NCBI GenBank assembly: GCA_023416735.1
Contig: JAEZGX010000019.1
Location: forward strand, 124,001 to 188,000
Length of the DNA stretch: 64,000 nt
Reading direction: 5' to 3'
DNA from: Verrucomicrobiota bacterium
GTDB taxonomy: Bacteria; Verrucomicrobiota; Verrucomicrobiia; Opitutales; Opitutaceae
The notes under the pieces were generated by a model that was not told the origin of the DNA, searched no databases, and worked only from the letters and a program-made list of their open reading frames with translations. Shown here in pieces: positions 55,850 through 64,000 of this stretch; position 1 is the first letter of the stretch, and every line of letters begins with the position of its first letter. The position numbers and the translations under genes are program-made.

Positions 55850-56638
55850 ATGAATGCACGATTTTTGAGTGTGGTGCTGGTCGCGATGGGCGCCGTGAGC
55901 GCGGTCGCGGCGGCGGCGGATGAGGCTTATCAGCCGATGCGGGTGATCCAGACGGACACGGCGATTTTTCCGCGACGGGTGCTGGATCTCGGCATCCATC
56001 AAGGTTACGCGCAGGTTTCGGTGCAGGTGGATGAGAAGGGAAGTCTCACCGATCTTCTGGTGACCGGCTACACGCATGAAGCGTTTGCGGAAACGGCGGT
56101 CGCGGCGTTGAAACGCTGGCGGTTCGAGCCGGCGCGGTTGCATGGGCAGCCGCATAGCGCGACGTCGGATTTGACGTTCAATTTCGAGAGCCAGGGTTTG
56201 GTCGTGGTGGACTTGTCGGTGACCCGCTATGTCGAGATTCGCGACTATCAGATCAGGCCCGGCCGTTATGCGTATGGGGTGAAACGGATGAGTCAGCTGG
56301 ATGGGATTCCGACGCCGACGAAAGTGGTGGTTCCGCCATATCCGGTCGAGCCCTCGGAGCCGCCGCGGGCGGCGAATGTGGCGGTGACGTTTTATATCGA
56401 TGAGAAAGGGCGAGTGCGGCTGCCCGCCGTGAGTCGCAACGTGGCGGAAGAAGACGCGATCTTTGCGATGGTGGCGGTGGACGCGGTTTCGCAATGGGAG
56501 TTTGAACCGCCGACATCGGGAGGCGTGCCGGTGCTGGTGCTGGCGCGGCAGGTGTTCAATTTTACGCCGGACAAATCGGTGACGGGCGGCGGGCTTTCGA
56601 CGCCGGTGTCCGAAGCGGAGTCGTCGACGAAGAATTAA
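55850..56638 (+). CDS. Periplasmic protein with two TonB C-terminal-like domains
   Basis: ATG 55850 gives 262 residues with a signal peptide (1-22). Residues 30-110 contain a TonB_C-like unit (GYAQVSVQVDEKGSLTDLLVTGYTHEAFAETAVAALKRWRFEPA) and residues 150-245 a second (NVAVTFYIDEKGRVRLPAVSRN and AVDAVSQWEFEPP). There is no transmembrane anchor other than the signal peptide, so it is not a classic TonB. A strong terminator follows. Confidence 0.85.
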   Translation: MNARFLSVVLVAMGAVSAVAAAADEAYQPMRVIQTDTAIFPRRVLDLGIHQGYAQVSVQVDEKGSLTDLLVTGYTHEAFAETAVAALKRWRFEPARLHGQPHSATSDLTFNFESQGLVVVDLSVTRYVEIRDYQIRPGRYAYGVKRMSQLDGIPTPTKVVVPPYPVEPSEPPRAANVAVTFYIDEKGRVRLPAVSRNVAEEDAIFAMVAVDAVSQWEFEPPTSGGVPVLVLARQVFNFTPDKSVTGGGLSTPVSEAESSTKN

Positions 56639-56652
56639 CAAAGGGAAATGCG

Positions 56653-56682
56653 AAACCCGGCCGTGACGTGGCCGGGTTTTTT
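56653..56682 (+). terminator. Rho-independent terminator after TonB_C-repeat gene
   Basis: Perfect 10-bp arms AAACCCGGCC / GGCCGGGTTT with a 7-nt loop and a run of T immediately after. Confidence 0.88.
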
Positions 56683-56715
56683 GATGGGCGGCTGGGATGT
56701 GGAGCTGACGGACGT

Positions 56716-57324
56716 TCAGCAGGAGGAGGCTTCGCGGATGTAGGTGGCGAGGGTGACGCGGAGGAGTTGACGGGCGCGGTAGAGGCGTGTTTCGACGCCG
56801 CGTTCGGAGCAGCCGGCGATTTCGGCGATTTCGCGATAGGAAAGGTGTTGGTAGTGGTGCAGGAGAATGGCGCTGCGAAGATCGGGCGGAAGGGCGGCGA
56901 TCGCGTCGCGGACGGCGCGTTCGAGTTCGTCGCGGGCAACGCTGGTGCCGGGTTCGGGTTCGTCGCTAGCGAGATCGGGAAAAGGGGCGAGGTCGCGGCC
57001 GTCGTCAGTCTCGTGCGAAGGTGTGTCGAGCGAAAGGGCGGGATGGCGGCGTTTCCAGCGGTGGTGGTTGTGGCAGAGATTAGTGAGCGTCGTGAACAGC
57101 CAGGCGGAAAGGTTGGTGTCGGGACGGAAGCGATCGCGGTTTTTGTAGAGGCGAACGAAAACGCTCGCGACGAGGTCGTGGGCGTCGGCGGAATTTTGCA
57201 GGTAGCGGTAAGCGTAAGAAAGAAGCGGCCGTTGCCAGCGGGCGATCAGGCGATTGAGCGCGGTGGTGTCGCCCTGTTGGAGGGCGGCAAGGCTGGCGCA
57301 ATCGGTGGCGGGGTCGGAAGACAC
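56716..57324 (-). CDS. ECF-type RNA polymerase sigma factor (CnrH-like position)
   Basis: GTG 57324 gives 202 residues. Sigma region 2 is visible at about 15-85 (LIARWQRPLLSYAYRYLQNSADAHDLVASVFVRLYKNRDRF) and region 4 at about 135-190 (AIAALPPDLRSAILLHHYQHLSYREIAEIAGCSERGVETRLYRARQLL). It is the third gene of a leftward set after a single-membrane-pass protein and a Spy/CpxP-like sensor. The layout is that of CnrYXH, where the sigma factor is released from a membrane anti-sigma factor. Confidence 0.9.
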   Translation of the reverse strand: MSSDPATDCASLAALQQGDTTALNRLIARWQRPLLSYAYRYLQNSADAHDLVASVFVRLYKNRDRFRPDTNLSAWLFTTLTNLCHNHHRWKRRHPALSLDTPSHETDDGRDLAPFPDLASDEPEPGTSVARDELERAVRDAIAALPPDLRSAILLHHYQHLSYREIAEIAGCSERGVETRLYRARQLLRVTLATYIREASSC

Positions 57325-57342
57325 AGGCGCGGGGGCGAGCGC

Positions 57343-57795
57343 TCAGTTGATCAATTCGAGCTGGGCGTCGGAGCGGGCGACCATGCCGAGGTAACGGCTG
57401 CGTTGCTCGGGGGTCATGACATCGGCAGTGGCGAGCACCAGGCGGCGGGTGGACTCGAGGCATTCGCGGCTGACGTTGCGGCGGGTTTCGACGAAGCGCG
57501 CGAATTCGAGAAAGTCGACCTGGTCGGTGGTGCGGCGGGTTTCTTCGAAGGCGATGAACTCGGCCTGCATGCGAGCGACCTCGGATGCGAGAGCGCGGAG
57601 GCGGGGGCTGGAGGCTTCGTGGAGGTCCTTGATCCGCGCGTATTGTTCGTCGGAAAGATCGAGTTCGGCGCGGATCCAGGAGAGTTGTCCTTCGAGCGAA
57701 TCGAGACCGGCGGGGCGATTGAGCGCGTAGTAGCCGAAGTGGGCGCTGAGGCCGACGAACGCGCCGAAGAGAAGCGTGAGGACGGTGCGGTTCAT
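57343..57795 (-). CDS. Spy/CpxP/CnrX-like periplasmic sensor protein
   Basis: ATG 57795 overlaps the previous stop by 4 bp; the product has 150 residues. The N-terminus MNRTVLTLLFGAFVGLSAHFGYYAL is a membrane anchor or signal. The rest is helical: QLSWIRAELDLSDEQYARIKDLHE, SPRLRALASEVARMQAEFIAFEE, FVETRRNVSRECLESTRRLVL and DVMTPEQRSRYLGMV, the heavy-metal-sensor / LTXXQ pattern of CpxP and CnrX. The role would be sensing in the periplasm. The metal is unknown. Confidence 0.82.
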   Translation of the reverse strand: MNRTVLTLLFGAFVGLSAHFGYYALNRPAGLDSLEGQLSWIRAELDLSDEQYARIKDLHEASSPRLRALASEVARMQAEFIAFEETRRTTDQVDFLEFARFVETRRNVSRECLESTRRLVLATADVMTPEQRSRYLGMVARSDAQLELIN

Positions 57796-58136
57796 CGGGT
57801 TTGCGCGAAGGTGTTGTCGGCCTTGAGGAGCGGATCGATGAGCTGAAGGTAGCTGCGGGCGAGTTGGGCGCTGCGTTCGCGTTGCTGTTGGTTGACGCGG
57901 ACCTCGGCGAGGAACAGGCCAAGCAACGCGCAACTGGCGACAAACATGGCGGCGAAAGGCAGGCGGGCAAACCAAGCGTCGATGGTGGACCACACACCGG
58001 TGCGAGGATGCGGATGACTGGCCTCCTCGGCTTCGGCGATGCGGCGCCAAACCTCGGACGTGAGACGGGAGGACGGCTCGGGGGTGTTGGACCAGTGGTC
58101 GAGGAGCGGATCGAGTGGGTCGTGGGGCGATGGCAT
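57792..58136 (-). CDS. Putative single-pass anti-sigma factor (CnrY-like position)
   Basis: ATG 58136 gives 114 residues; a longer start at 58172 is possible. The cytosolic N-terminus (DPLLDHWSNTPEPSSRLTSEVWRRIAEAEEA) precedes one transmembrane helix (FARLPFAAMFVASCALLGLFLAEV) and a short periplasmic tail. This topology matches anti-sigma factors such as CnrY. It is the first of three leftward genes ending with the ECF sigma gene. The assignment rests on topology and context, not sequence identity. Confidence 0.75.
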   Translation of the reverse strand: MPSPHDPLDPLLDHWSNTPEPSSRLTSEVWRRIAEAEEASHPHPRTGVWSTIDAWFARLPFAAMFVASCALLGLFLAEVRVNQQQRERSAQLARSYLQLIDPLLKADNTFAQTR

Positions 58137-58212
58137 GGCAGAGCGAGCAGCGACAGCTCTCGGGTATAACACCGCAGGGCGGGGAAACCCTTCGGGAAAA
58201 GGCGCGACGGCA

Positions 58213-58240
58213 CGGCGGGGTCGGGAGACCCCGCCCTACA
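58213..58240 (-). repeat. REP-like hairpin with GTAG head, copy 3
   Basis: Perfect 9-bp arms (58214-58222, 58227-58235) around GGGA, GTAG head at 58236-58239. The whole 28-nt unit is identical to copy 1 at 45971-45998. It lies 22 bp downstream of the NamZ-like gene stop and is the only copy that does not supply a stop codon. Confidence 0.75.
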
Positions 58241-58261
58241 ACAACAGCGGCGGGCGCGGAA

Positions 58262-59650
58262 TTACTGGTAGAGCCAGTAGCGCTGGCTGGCCTTGCGATA
58301 GACTTGGCCGCGGCGCTTCCAGTCATCGAGCCAGGCGCTGAGGTTGGTTTGGGCGCCGTTGCGCTGGAGCGTGCGGAAGAATTCTTCGGAACCCATGTGG
58401 CGGAGGAACCCGCTCGCGGAGGCGTCGGTGACCGCGAAAGGATTTTTTCCACCGCCGAAGCGACTGCCGAGAACCATAAGGTGGAAACTCAGTTCGGTGG
58501 GATCCCAATCGTCCCAATCGTTGACCTCGACGAAGACGCCGGTGGCGGGTTTGCCGTCGCGACCGGGGACGCTGACGCGGCGGAAGCCGATGCCCGGGAT
58601 GTTGAGTGCGCGGAGTTCGCGTTCGAGGATATCGCTTTTGACGGTTTTGTGGGAGAGGCCGCGGAAGGCGTAGTGTTCGCCGACGCCGTGGCGGAAGCCG
58701 ATGTCGAAACCGACGCGGGGGTCGGCGTAAGTGCCGAGTCCAACCATGGCGTAACCGATGACGGCGGAAAAATCCTGGATCATCGGGGACGTTGGCACCC
58801 ATGTGAGACCGGTTTCGGGCCAACGCATGGTGCGACGCCAGCCTCGCATAGGGATGACCGTGAGGCGTCCGTTGGCGCGGGCGGTTTCTGAAATGGCGAG
58901 GACGCCGGGCAGCTCCTTCGCGAGGCGCGCGAGTTCGGCGATGGTGAGCCCGTGGACGTAAGGAACGCGGAAGGCGCCGACGTAGCTGGTCCATTTCGCG
59001 TCGAGCAGCGGTCCGGAGACTTTGATACCGCCGAGGGGATTCGGGCGGTCGAGGACGATGACTTCGACGTTGTTTTCGAAGCACGCCTCCATCGCGAGCT
59101 TCATGGCGCTGACGTAGGTGTAGCTGCGCGTGCCGACGTCTTGGAGATCGATGACGAAAGCATCGAGGCCCTTGAGCATCGCGGGAGTGGGTTTGCGCGT
59201 TTGGCCGTAGAGAGAGTAAACGGGAAGACCGGTGCGCGCGTCGGTGCGGTTGGGAATTTTGATTTCGGCTTTCTCGTTACCGTAGATGCCGTGTTCGGGA
59301 CCGAAGAGCGCGACGAGTTTCGATTGCCGGGAGCGGCGCAGCACATCGATCGTGCTGATGCCGTTGCGATTCACGCCGGCGGGGTGCGTGAGCAGGCCGA
59401 GGCGTTTGCCTTTGACGGCGGCGAAGCCCTGAGCTTCGAGCACGTCGATGCCGAGCATGAGCTGCGCGGTCGCAGGCGTGACATTGGGCGCGGTGAAACG
59501 CGGGGAAGTTGGCGCGGGGTTAACGGCGCTGCCCGGAGCGGCTGGCGGACGGGTCGGCGGCTGGCTGGCGCTGCAGCCCAGCAAGCCGAGAAGAAGGGCG
59601 AGGAAGGCGAAGGTTCGATCTAAGGAAAAAAGGCGGCGCATCCCGGACAT
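58262..59650 (-). CDS. namZ: NamZ-like exo-N-acetylmuramidase (DUF1343) lipoprotein
   Basis: ATG 59650 (or 59641) gives a lipoprotein of about 460 residues: the signal peptide FAFLALLLGLLGC carries a lipobox LLGC. The DUF1343 core has LMLGIDVLEAQGFAAVKGKRLGLLTHPAGVNRNGIS, LVALFGPEHGIYG, DAFVIDLQDVGTRSYTYVSAM, IVLDRPNPLGG and GLTIAELARLAKELPG. The family removes terminal N-acetylmuramic acid from peptidoglycan fragments. It would act at the outer or inner membrane face. It stands alone between two leftward genes. Confidence 0.92.
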   Translation of the reverse strand: MSGMRRLFSLDRTFAFLALLLGLLGCSASQPPTRPPAAPGSAVNPAPTSPRFTAPNVTPATAQLMLGIDVLEAQGFAAVKGKRLGLLTHPAGVNRNGISTIDVLRRSRQSKLVALFGPEHGIYGNEKAEIKIPNRTDARTGLPVYSLYGQTRKPTPAMLKGLDAFVIDLQDVGTRSYTYVSAMKLAMEACFENNVEVIVLDRPNPLGGIKVSGPLLDAKWTSYVGAFRVPYVHGLTIAELARLAKELPGVLAISETARANGRLTVIPMRGWRRTMRWPETGLTWVPTSPMIQDFSAVIGYAMVGLGTYADPRVGFDIGFRHGVGEHYAFRGLSHKTVKSDILERELRALNIPGIGFRRVSVPGRDGKPATGVFVEVNDWDDWDPTELSFHLMVLGSRFGGGKNPFAVTDASASGFLRHMGSEEFFRTLQRNGAQTNLSAWLDDWKRRGQVYRKASQRYWLYQ

Positions 59651-59715
59651 CGGCGGGCACCTTTGGCGGGCGATGAGAGTCCGTCGAGAGGGAATGGCGC
59701 CGAAGAGGCGTGAAA

Positions 59716-59738
59716 TCGCCCGCAAGCGGGCTCCTACA
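59716..59738 (-). repeat. REP-like hairpin with GTAG head, copy 4 (second sequence type)
   Basis: GCCCGC-AA-GCGGGC (59718-59731) is headed by GTAGGA on the reverse strand (GTAG at 59734-59737). The TAG is the stop codon of the glycerate kinase gene. Sequence differs from copies 1-3 but follows the same head-plus-hairpin plan. Confidence 0.65.
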
Positions 59739-60900
59739 GGAGGCGAGTGGCGCGGATGGCGTTGGCGAGGAGTGCGGAGGTGGAGCGCAAGGCGTCGGAG
59801 AGGGGCAGCTCGGGTGGTGAGATCGCGTGAAGCGAAGGGTCGGAGCGCGAGAGCTCGGGCGGGATGGAGCCGGCGAAAACGTGGACAGGTTTTCCGAGTG
59901 CGCGGGCGCGAGTGACGACGGCGCCGGGGCCTTTGCCGCCGAGCGAGGTGGCGTCGAAGCCGCCCTCGCCGGTGAGAACGACGTCAGCGGCGGCGATGCG
60001 GGCGTCGAGGTCGAGCCAGGCGGAGACGAGTGAGAACCCAGGAAGAAGTTTTGCGTGAGCGGCACACATCAGGCCGAAAGCGATCCCGCCGGCGGCGCCA
60101 GCGCCCGGCGTTTTGAGGAGAGTGGTCGGTTGGGCGAGATGTTGGAGGAGGAGGTTGGCGACGCGGGCGCTCGCCGCTTCGAGGCCGGGGACGTCGGCGA
60201 GCGGCAGTCCTTTCTGGGGGCCGAACGTGGCGGTGCAGCCTTCGACGCCGAGGAGAGGATTGGTGACGTCGCAGGCGATGCGCACCGGTGGAAATGCGGG
60301 ATCGATGCGTCCGCTGATGTGCGTGAGGTGGGTCCAGGTGGCGGGCGACGGCGGGGCGAGGCGGAGGTGGGACGATGTTTCGAACGAGAGGCCCAATGCG
60401 GCGAGCGCGCCGAGGCCGAGGTCGTTGGTGGCGCTCCCGCCGACGCCGAGGAGAATTGCGGCAGCTCCGCGCTGGGCGGCGGCGAGCATGAGTTCACCGG
60501 TGCCGAACGAGGTGGTTTGCCAAGGATCGCGTTGTGAAGTCGGGAGAAGAACGAGGCCGCTGGCGGCGGCCATTTCGACGATCGCAACGGAAGCGTGCGG
60601 AGATGTGGCAGCCGGGAGTGCGAGTTGCGCGCGCGCTGAAGCGGGAATGGATGAGACCGGAACGAGGCCGAAGGAAGCGTCGATGGAATCGCCGCGGGGG
60701 CCGCTGACGGTGCACGAGTGAAGCTGGCCGTGGGCGGACTGCGTGAGGATTTCGGCGAAGCCCTCGCCGCCGTCGGTGAGCGGCGCGAGGTCGATTTGCC
60801 AATCGGGATGGAGTTGGTGCAGGGCTTCGGCCGCCACGGTGCAGGCGGCGTGGGCGGTGATGGCGTCCTTGAACTTGTCGAAGGCGAGGAGCACGCGCAT
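59734..60900 (-). CDS. Glycerate kinase (GlxK/GarK family)
   Basis: From ATG 60900 the protein has 388 residues; the frame opens at 60990. Motifs: MRVLLAFDKFKDAITAHAACTVAAEAL, LAPLTDGGEGFAEIL, GGSATNDLGLGALAALGL, TFGPQKGL and LTGEGGFDATSLGGKGPGAVV. It phosphorylates glycerate to 2-phosphoglycerate, the last step of several sugar-acid degradation routes. Its stop TAG lies in a REP-like hairpin. Confidence 0.93.
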   Translation of the reverse strand: MRVLLAFDKFKDAITAHAACTVAAEALHQLHPDWQIDLAPLTDGGEGFAEILTQSAHGQLHSCTVSGPRGDSIDASFGLVPVSSIPASARAQLALPAATSPHASVAIVEMAAASGLVLLPTSQRDPWQTTSFGTGELMLAAAQRGAAAILLGVGGSATNDLGLGALAALGLSFETSSHLRLAPPSPATWTHLTHISGRIDPAFPPVRIACDVTNPLLGVEGCTATFGPQKGLPLADVPGLEAASARVANLLLQHLAQPTTLLKTPGAGAAGGIAFGLMCAAHAKLLPGFSLVSAWLDLDARIAAADVVLTGEGGFDATSLGGKGPGAVVTRARALGKPVHVFAGSIPPELSRSDPSLHAISPPELPLSDALRSTSALLANAIRATRLL

Positions 60901-61268
60901 GCGATGCGAATGGGAGGGGGAAGGTGGGGACGCGATGGAAATATGAGGGCGGCGTGCTGCGCGGAAATTGTCCGAAGGGTTCGGAGCCATCGGGCACCGA
61001 AATTATCGCAGAATTACGGGCGCTACTTGGATCGTTTCGTCGGTGCGTGCAGGCGCGTCGGGGGCGTGAATTCGCGGGATTTTTAGGAAGGGCAAGATAT
61101 GAGTCATGAACCCGCGTTATACCTGCTCGCACCCAATAGGTGGGGGTTGACCCACGGTGATACCACGACAGGTAGTGGGCGCTTCGCTGGGAATTGAGCG
61201 TCCGTATTCATGTGGCGGCGCGCGATCCCTTGATTTTCACCGCATTTATCTGACCGAACTCCTTTGCC
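60901..61268. other. Divergent intergenic region, glycerate kinase / nrdJ
   Basis: This 368-bp gap separates two divergent genes and should contain both promoters. TTGACC at about 61147 is a possible -35 for nrdJ, without a good -10. I looked for a cobalamin-riboswitch B12 box and for NrdR boxes and saw neither. No frame here has family features. Confidence 0.4.
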
Positions 61269-63794
61269 ATGGCCATCTTGACTTCTCCCGCCGACTCCGG
61301 CGCGTCCGCCCTCGATCTGTTGCCCGTCCGCCGTGGAGCGGAGTTGTTGGATCGAGCGATCTCTTTGGAGGATCGCATGGTGTTGAAGCGCGACGGCTCG
61401 CGGGTGCGTTTCGATTTGAACAAAGTCACGCGGGCGATCGCGCTGGCGTTTCACGAAGTGCGAACGGACAACGCGGCGAATCCGTATCGCGACGATCCGC
61501 TGGCGTGCTATGGATTGGAGGCGGAAGCGTTTCAGGAAGTGGCGCGGATCGCGGAAGGCGTTTCGCAGATGCTGGAGTTGTTTTATCGCGACGGAAAGCA
61601 TCCGACGATCGAGCAGGTGCAGGATGCGGCGGAGAAGGCGATCGCCGCGGCGGGGCATTGGGAAGTGGCGCGGGCTTACATGCTGTATCGCGTGCGGCAT
61701 GCGGAGCGGCGGCTCGTGCATTACGCGGACAACGGGATGTCCGATTACATCGTGATGGCGAAGTATGCGCGGTATCGTCCGGAGCTCGGGCGGCGGGAGA
61801 TTTTTTCGGAAGGTGTCGAGCGGGTGCGCGACATGCACCTGCAGTTTTTTGCGGACAAGCTCGATCGCGCGGTGCCGCAGGAATTGCCGGCGGAGGTGGC
61901 GGAGCTCGCCGGAAAGAATGCGGAGCTGCTCGTGCGCGCGCTGGGCGGGGCGAGGCTCGACCAGATCATCGTGGATGCATTTGCGCAGGTGGCGGCGAAG
62001 AAAGTGCTGCCGAGCATGCGTTCGATGCAGTTTGGCGGCGAGGCGATCCTGAAGAACCACAGCCGGATGTTTAACTGCAGTTTCTCGAACGTGGATCGCG
62101 TGGAATTTTTCCGCGAGTATCTGTTCCTGCTGTTGAGCGGGTGTGGGGTGGGATTCTCGGTGCAAAGGCATCACATCGCGTTGCTGCCGACCCTGCCGGC
62201 GCGGGCGCCCGAGGCGGATTTGCCGGTGTGGCATTATCACGTGGAAGACACGATCGAAGGCTGGAGCGATGCGCTGCATGCGCTGTTCGTGTCGTTCTAT
62301 GAAGGAAAGAAGATCGAGTTCGACTACTCGGCGATTCGTCCGCGCGGGGCGCCGTTGAAGACGTCGGGCGGGCGGGCGCCCGGGCATCTGCCGCTGAAGA
62401 AGGCGTTGAACAAGGTGGAGGAGATTCTCGCGTCGGCGTCGGGCCGGGCGCTGCGGCCGATCGAGGTTTACGACATCAACATGTTCGTGGCGAAGGCGGT
62501 GCTGGCGGGCGGTATCCGTCGTTCTGCTACCATTTGTCTCTTCTCGCCGGATGACGAAGAGATGATGAACGCGAAGACGGGCAATTGGTTTGAGACGCAT
62601 CCGCAGCGGTCGGCGTCGAACAACTCGGCGGTGCTCTCGCGCAGCGATCGCAACGAGGAGCATTTCAAAAAGTTGTTTCGGGCGCAGAAGGAATTCGGCG
62701 AACCCGGCTTCTTCTTCAACGACCACCCGGATGCGGGCTGCAATCCGTGTGCGGAGATCAATCTGTTGCCGGTGGTGGATTGGGAGCTGTCGGAGGAGGA
62801 ACTCGGGCAGCTGTATCGCTGGGGTTACAAAGGCGAGCTGCCGGGGATGACGCGGTTGTCGGGTTTCCAGCATTGCAACCTGACGACGATCAACGGCCAG
62901 GCCGCGACGAGCGATGTGGCGTTTTATCGCGCGTGCATCGCGGCGACGGCGATCGGGACCTTGCAGGCGGCTTACACGGACATGCCGTATCTCGGCGCGG
63001 TGACGCGCTTGATCAACGAACGCGACGCGCTGCTCGGCGTGTCGATTTGCGGGTTCATGGATAATCCCTCGGTGTTGTTCGATCCGGAGGTGTTGACGCA
63101 GGGCGCGCATCTTTGCCGCGCGACGAACAAGCTGGTGGCGGCGCTCCTCGGGATTCGGCCGGCGGCGAAGCTGTCGACCTGCAAACCGGAAGGAACGGCG
63201 TCGCTGATCCTGGGTGCGGGATCGGGGATTCATCCGCACCATGCGCGGCGTTATTTCCGGCGCGTGCAGGCGAACCGGAAGGAGCCGGTGTATTCATTTT
63301 TCAAGGTCGCGAATCCGCAGATGACGGAGGCCTCCGTTTACAATCCGGATACGGATGATGTGATCACGTTTCCCGTCGAGGCGCCGAAGCGGGCGATTTT
63401 GAGGAAGGATCTGACGGCGGTGCAGTTTCTCCAGCTGGTGAAGCTCGTGCAGACATCGTGGGTGATTCCGGGCGGCGATCCGAAGTCGCGCTCACCGGAG
63501 CTGCATCACAATGTGTCGAACACCTGCACGGTGCGGCCCAGCGAGTGGGAGGAAGTGCAGGAGTTTATCTGGAGCAACCGCCAGTATTTCACGGGCATCT
63601 CGCTGCTGCAGGATGCGGGGGACAAAGCGTATCCGCAGGCGCCGCGCGAAGAGGTTTCGACGGAGGCGGATGTGGCGAAGTGGAATGCGCTGCGTCCGTA
63701 TCGCGTGGATTACACGAAGATGCGCGAAGACTCGGATGTGACGGAGCTGAAGGCGACGGTCGCGTGTGCGGGCGGGGCGTGCGAGATCGTGTGA
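61269..63794 (+). CDS. nrdJ: Adenosylcobalamin-dependent ribonucleotide reductase (class II, RTPR-type)
   Basis: The 841-residue protein has an N-terminal ATP-cone (VLKRDGSRVRFDLNKVTRAI, about 38-57). The catalytic barrel shows FNCSFSNV with the first redox Cys, LSGCGVGFSVQRHH, KTSGGRAPGHLPLKK, the thiyl-radical region NPCAEINL, QHCNLTTIN and CKPEGTASLILG. FTGISLLQDAG is shared with the monomeric RTPR type. The C-terminal ACAGGACEIV carries the Cys pair that reduces the active site. It makes deoxynucleotides without oxygen, using a cobalamin radical. No separate small subunit is needed. A B12 supply is required, so cobalamin uptake or synthesis genes should exist elsewhere. Confidence 0.95.
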   Translation: MAILTSPADSGASALDLLPVRRGAELLDRAISLEDRMVLKRDGSRVRFDLNKVTRAIALAFHEVRTDNAANPYRDDPLACYGLEAEAFQEVARIAEGVSQMLELFYRDGKHPTIEQVQDAAEKAIAAAGHWEVARAYMLYRVRHAERRLVHYADNGMSDYIVMAKYARYRPELGRREIFSEGVERVRDMHLQFFADKLDRAVPQELPAEVAELAGKNAELLVRALGGARLDQIIVDAFAQVAAKKVLPSMRSMQFGGEAILKNHSRMFNCSFSNVDRVEFFREYLFLLLSGCGVGFSVQRHHIALLPTLPARAPEADLPVWHYHVEDTIEGWSDALHALFVSFYEGKKIEFDYSAIRPRGAPLKTSGGRAPGHLPLKKALNKVEEILASASGRALRPIEVYDINMFVAKAVLAGGIRRSATICLFSPDDEEMMNAKTGNWFETHPQRSASNNSAVLSRSDRNEEHFKKLFRAQKEFGEPGFFFNDHPDAGCNPCAEINLLPVVDWELSEEELGQLYRWGYKGELPGMTRLSGFQHCNLTTINGQAATSDVAFYRACIAATAIGTLQAAYTDMPYLGAVTRLINERDALLGVSICGFMDNPSVLFDPEVLTQGAHLCRATNKLVAALLGIRPAAKLSTCKPEGTASLILGAGSGIHPHHARRYFRRVQANRKEPVYSFFKVANPQMTEASVYNPDTDDVITFPVEAPKRAILRKDLTAVQFLQLVKLVQTSWVIPGGDPKSRSPELHHNVSNTCTVRPSEWEEVQEFIWSNRQYFTGISLLQDAGDKAYPQAPREEVSTEADVAKWNALRPYRVDYTKMREDSDVTELKATVACAGGACEIV

Positions 63795-63810
63795 GGTTTG
63801 GTGAACGGGG

Positions 63811-63837
63811 CGGGCGGTGACTGAAAAGAACCGCCCG
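63811..63837. terminator. Weak hairpin after nrdJ
   Basis: CGGGCGGT and ACCGCCCG are perfect 8-bp inverted repeats with an 11-nt loop, 17 bp after the nrdJ stop. No T-tract follows, so termination function is uncertain. Confidence 0.35.
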
Positions 63838-63912
63838 CGAACTGCGCGAAAGGGCGCGAAAGTTGGATGAGGCGCTGCCGCGACACCGACCCAGCGGACG
63901 TCGGGCTTCACG

Positions 63913-63999
63913 TTACGAAGCGGCGATGAAAGCGAAGCGGGGAACGTGCTGACCGGAGACTTCGACGGTGGCGCAGAACATCGCGAGCGGCCGAGCCCA
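63913..63999 (-). CDS. C-terminal end of an unidentified leftward gene (partial)
   Basis: On the reverse strand a frame enters from the right edge and ends with TAA at 63913-63915. Its last residues read ARPLAMFCATVEVSGQHVP and then RFAFIAAS. The pattern is reminiscent of hotdog-fold dehydratases or thioesterases but is too short to assign. It could also be chance. Confidence 0.35.
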   Translation of the reverse strand, partial: WARPLAMFCATVEVSGQHVPRFAFIAAS

Positions 64000-64000
64000 C

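Noticed and set aside
61085..61268. Cobalamin riboswitch in front of nrdJ
   Set aside because: The gene needs B12, but I could not find the B12-box consensus or a matching fold in the leader.
61104..63242. 712-codon reverse frame opposite nrdJ
   Set aside because: Arg/His-rich composition without domains; nrdJ on the forward strand is unambiguous.

Overview
This is a GC-rich bacterial chromosome segment, most likely from the Verrucomicrobiota (Opitutaceae-like). The reasons are a TonB-dependent receptor carrying the VVTLSEFQV-type N-terminal signature, many secreted FAD_oxidored, DUF1080 and Gfo/Idh/MocA proteins, a Tat-exported Gfo/Idh protein, a GntR-LacI chimeric regulator, and a class II ribonucleotide reductase. 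The taxonomic call is an inference from gene content; there is no rRNA gene in the window.

Region 1 (1-26 kb) is a glycan-catabolism island. It holds four FAD-dependent oxidoreductases of one family (one fused to an SGNH hydrolase, two with PKD-like and golvesin-like C-termini, one plain), three DUF1080 (3-keto-disaccharide hydrolase family) proteins, a GH92 alpha-mannosidase, a CstA-family carrier, a secreted protein of unknown function, a Tat-exported Gfo/Idh/MocA oxidoreductase and two TonB-dependent receptors. Three transcription units each pair an FAD oxidoreductase with a DUF1080 protein. A GntR/LacI-type regulator (10221-11300) sits in the middle. A 12-bp near-palindrome (consensus TGACCTATGTCA) lies in front of the regulator, the FAD-GH92-DUF1080 operon, the cstA operon and the Gfo/Idh-TonB operon, which suggests one local regulon. 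The working hypothesis is an envelope pathway that oxidises a glycoside to a keto-sugar and then cleaves it. An orphan MsmK/UgpC-like ABC ATPase follows.

Region 2 (27-28.9 kb) is housekeeping: tRNA-Leu(TAA), nadD, rsfS and a type IV pilin-like gene with its own terminator.

Region 3 (28.9-48.1 kb) is a surface-polysaccharide cluster. It has two GT-C type membrane glycosyltransferases, two O-antigen-ligase-like proteins, three GT2 enzymes, a GT8-like enzyme, a flippase, a TagD-like cytidylyltransferase beside a putative glycerophosphotransferase-like protein, two methyltransferase-like proteins, a phosphoribosyltransferase-like protein, a HAD phosphatase and a WcaJ-type initiating sugar transferase.

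Region 4 (48.3-64 kb) is mixed: a VTT/DedA-like protein, xseA, msrB, an SGNH/DUF4886 protein, a sugar-modification trio (two Gfo/Idh/MocA oxidoreductases and a TIM-barrel sugar isomerase/epimerase), a tandem TonB_C protein, a CnrYXH-like ECF sigma module, a NamZ-like lipoprotein, glycerate kinase and adenosylcobalamin-dependent ribonucleotide reductase. Its gaps hold four REP-like hairpins headed by GTAG, three of which supply the TAG stop codon of the adjacent gene, and two clusters of TAAGCNN heptad repeats. Many long open frames opposite real genes are GC-driven shadows and were left out.
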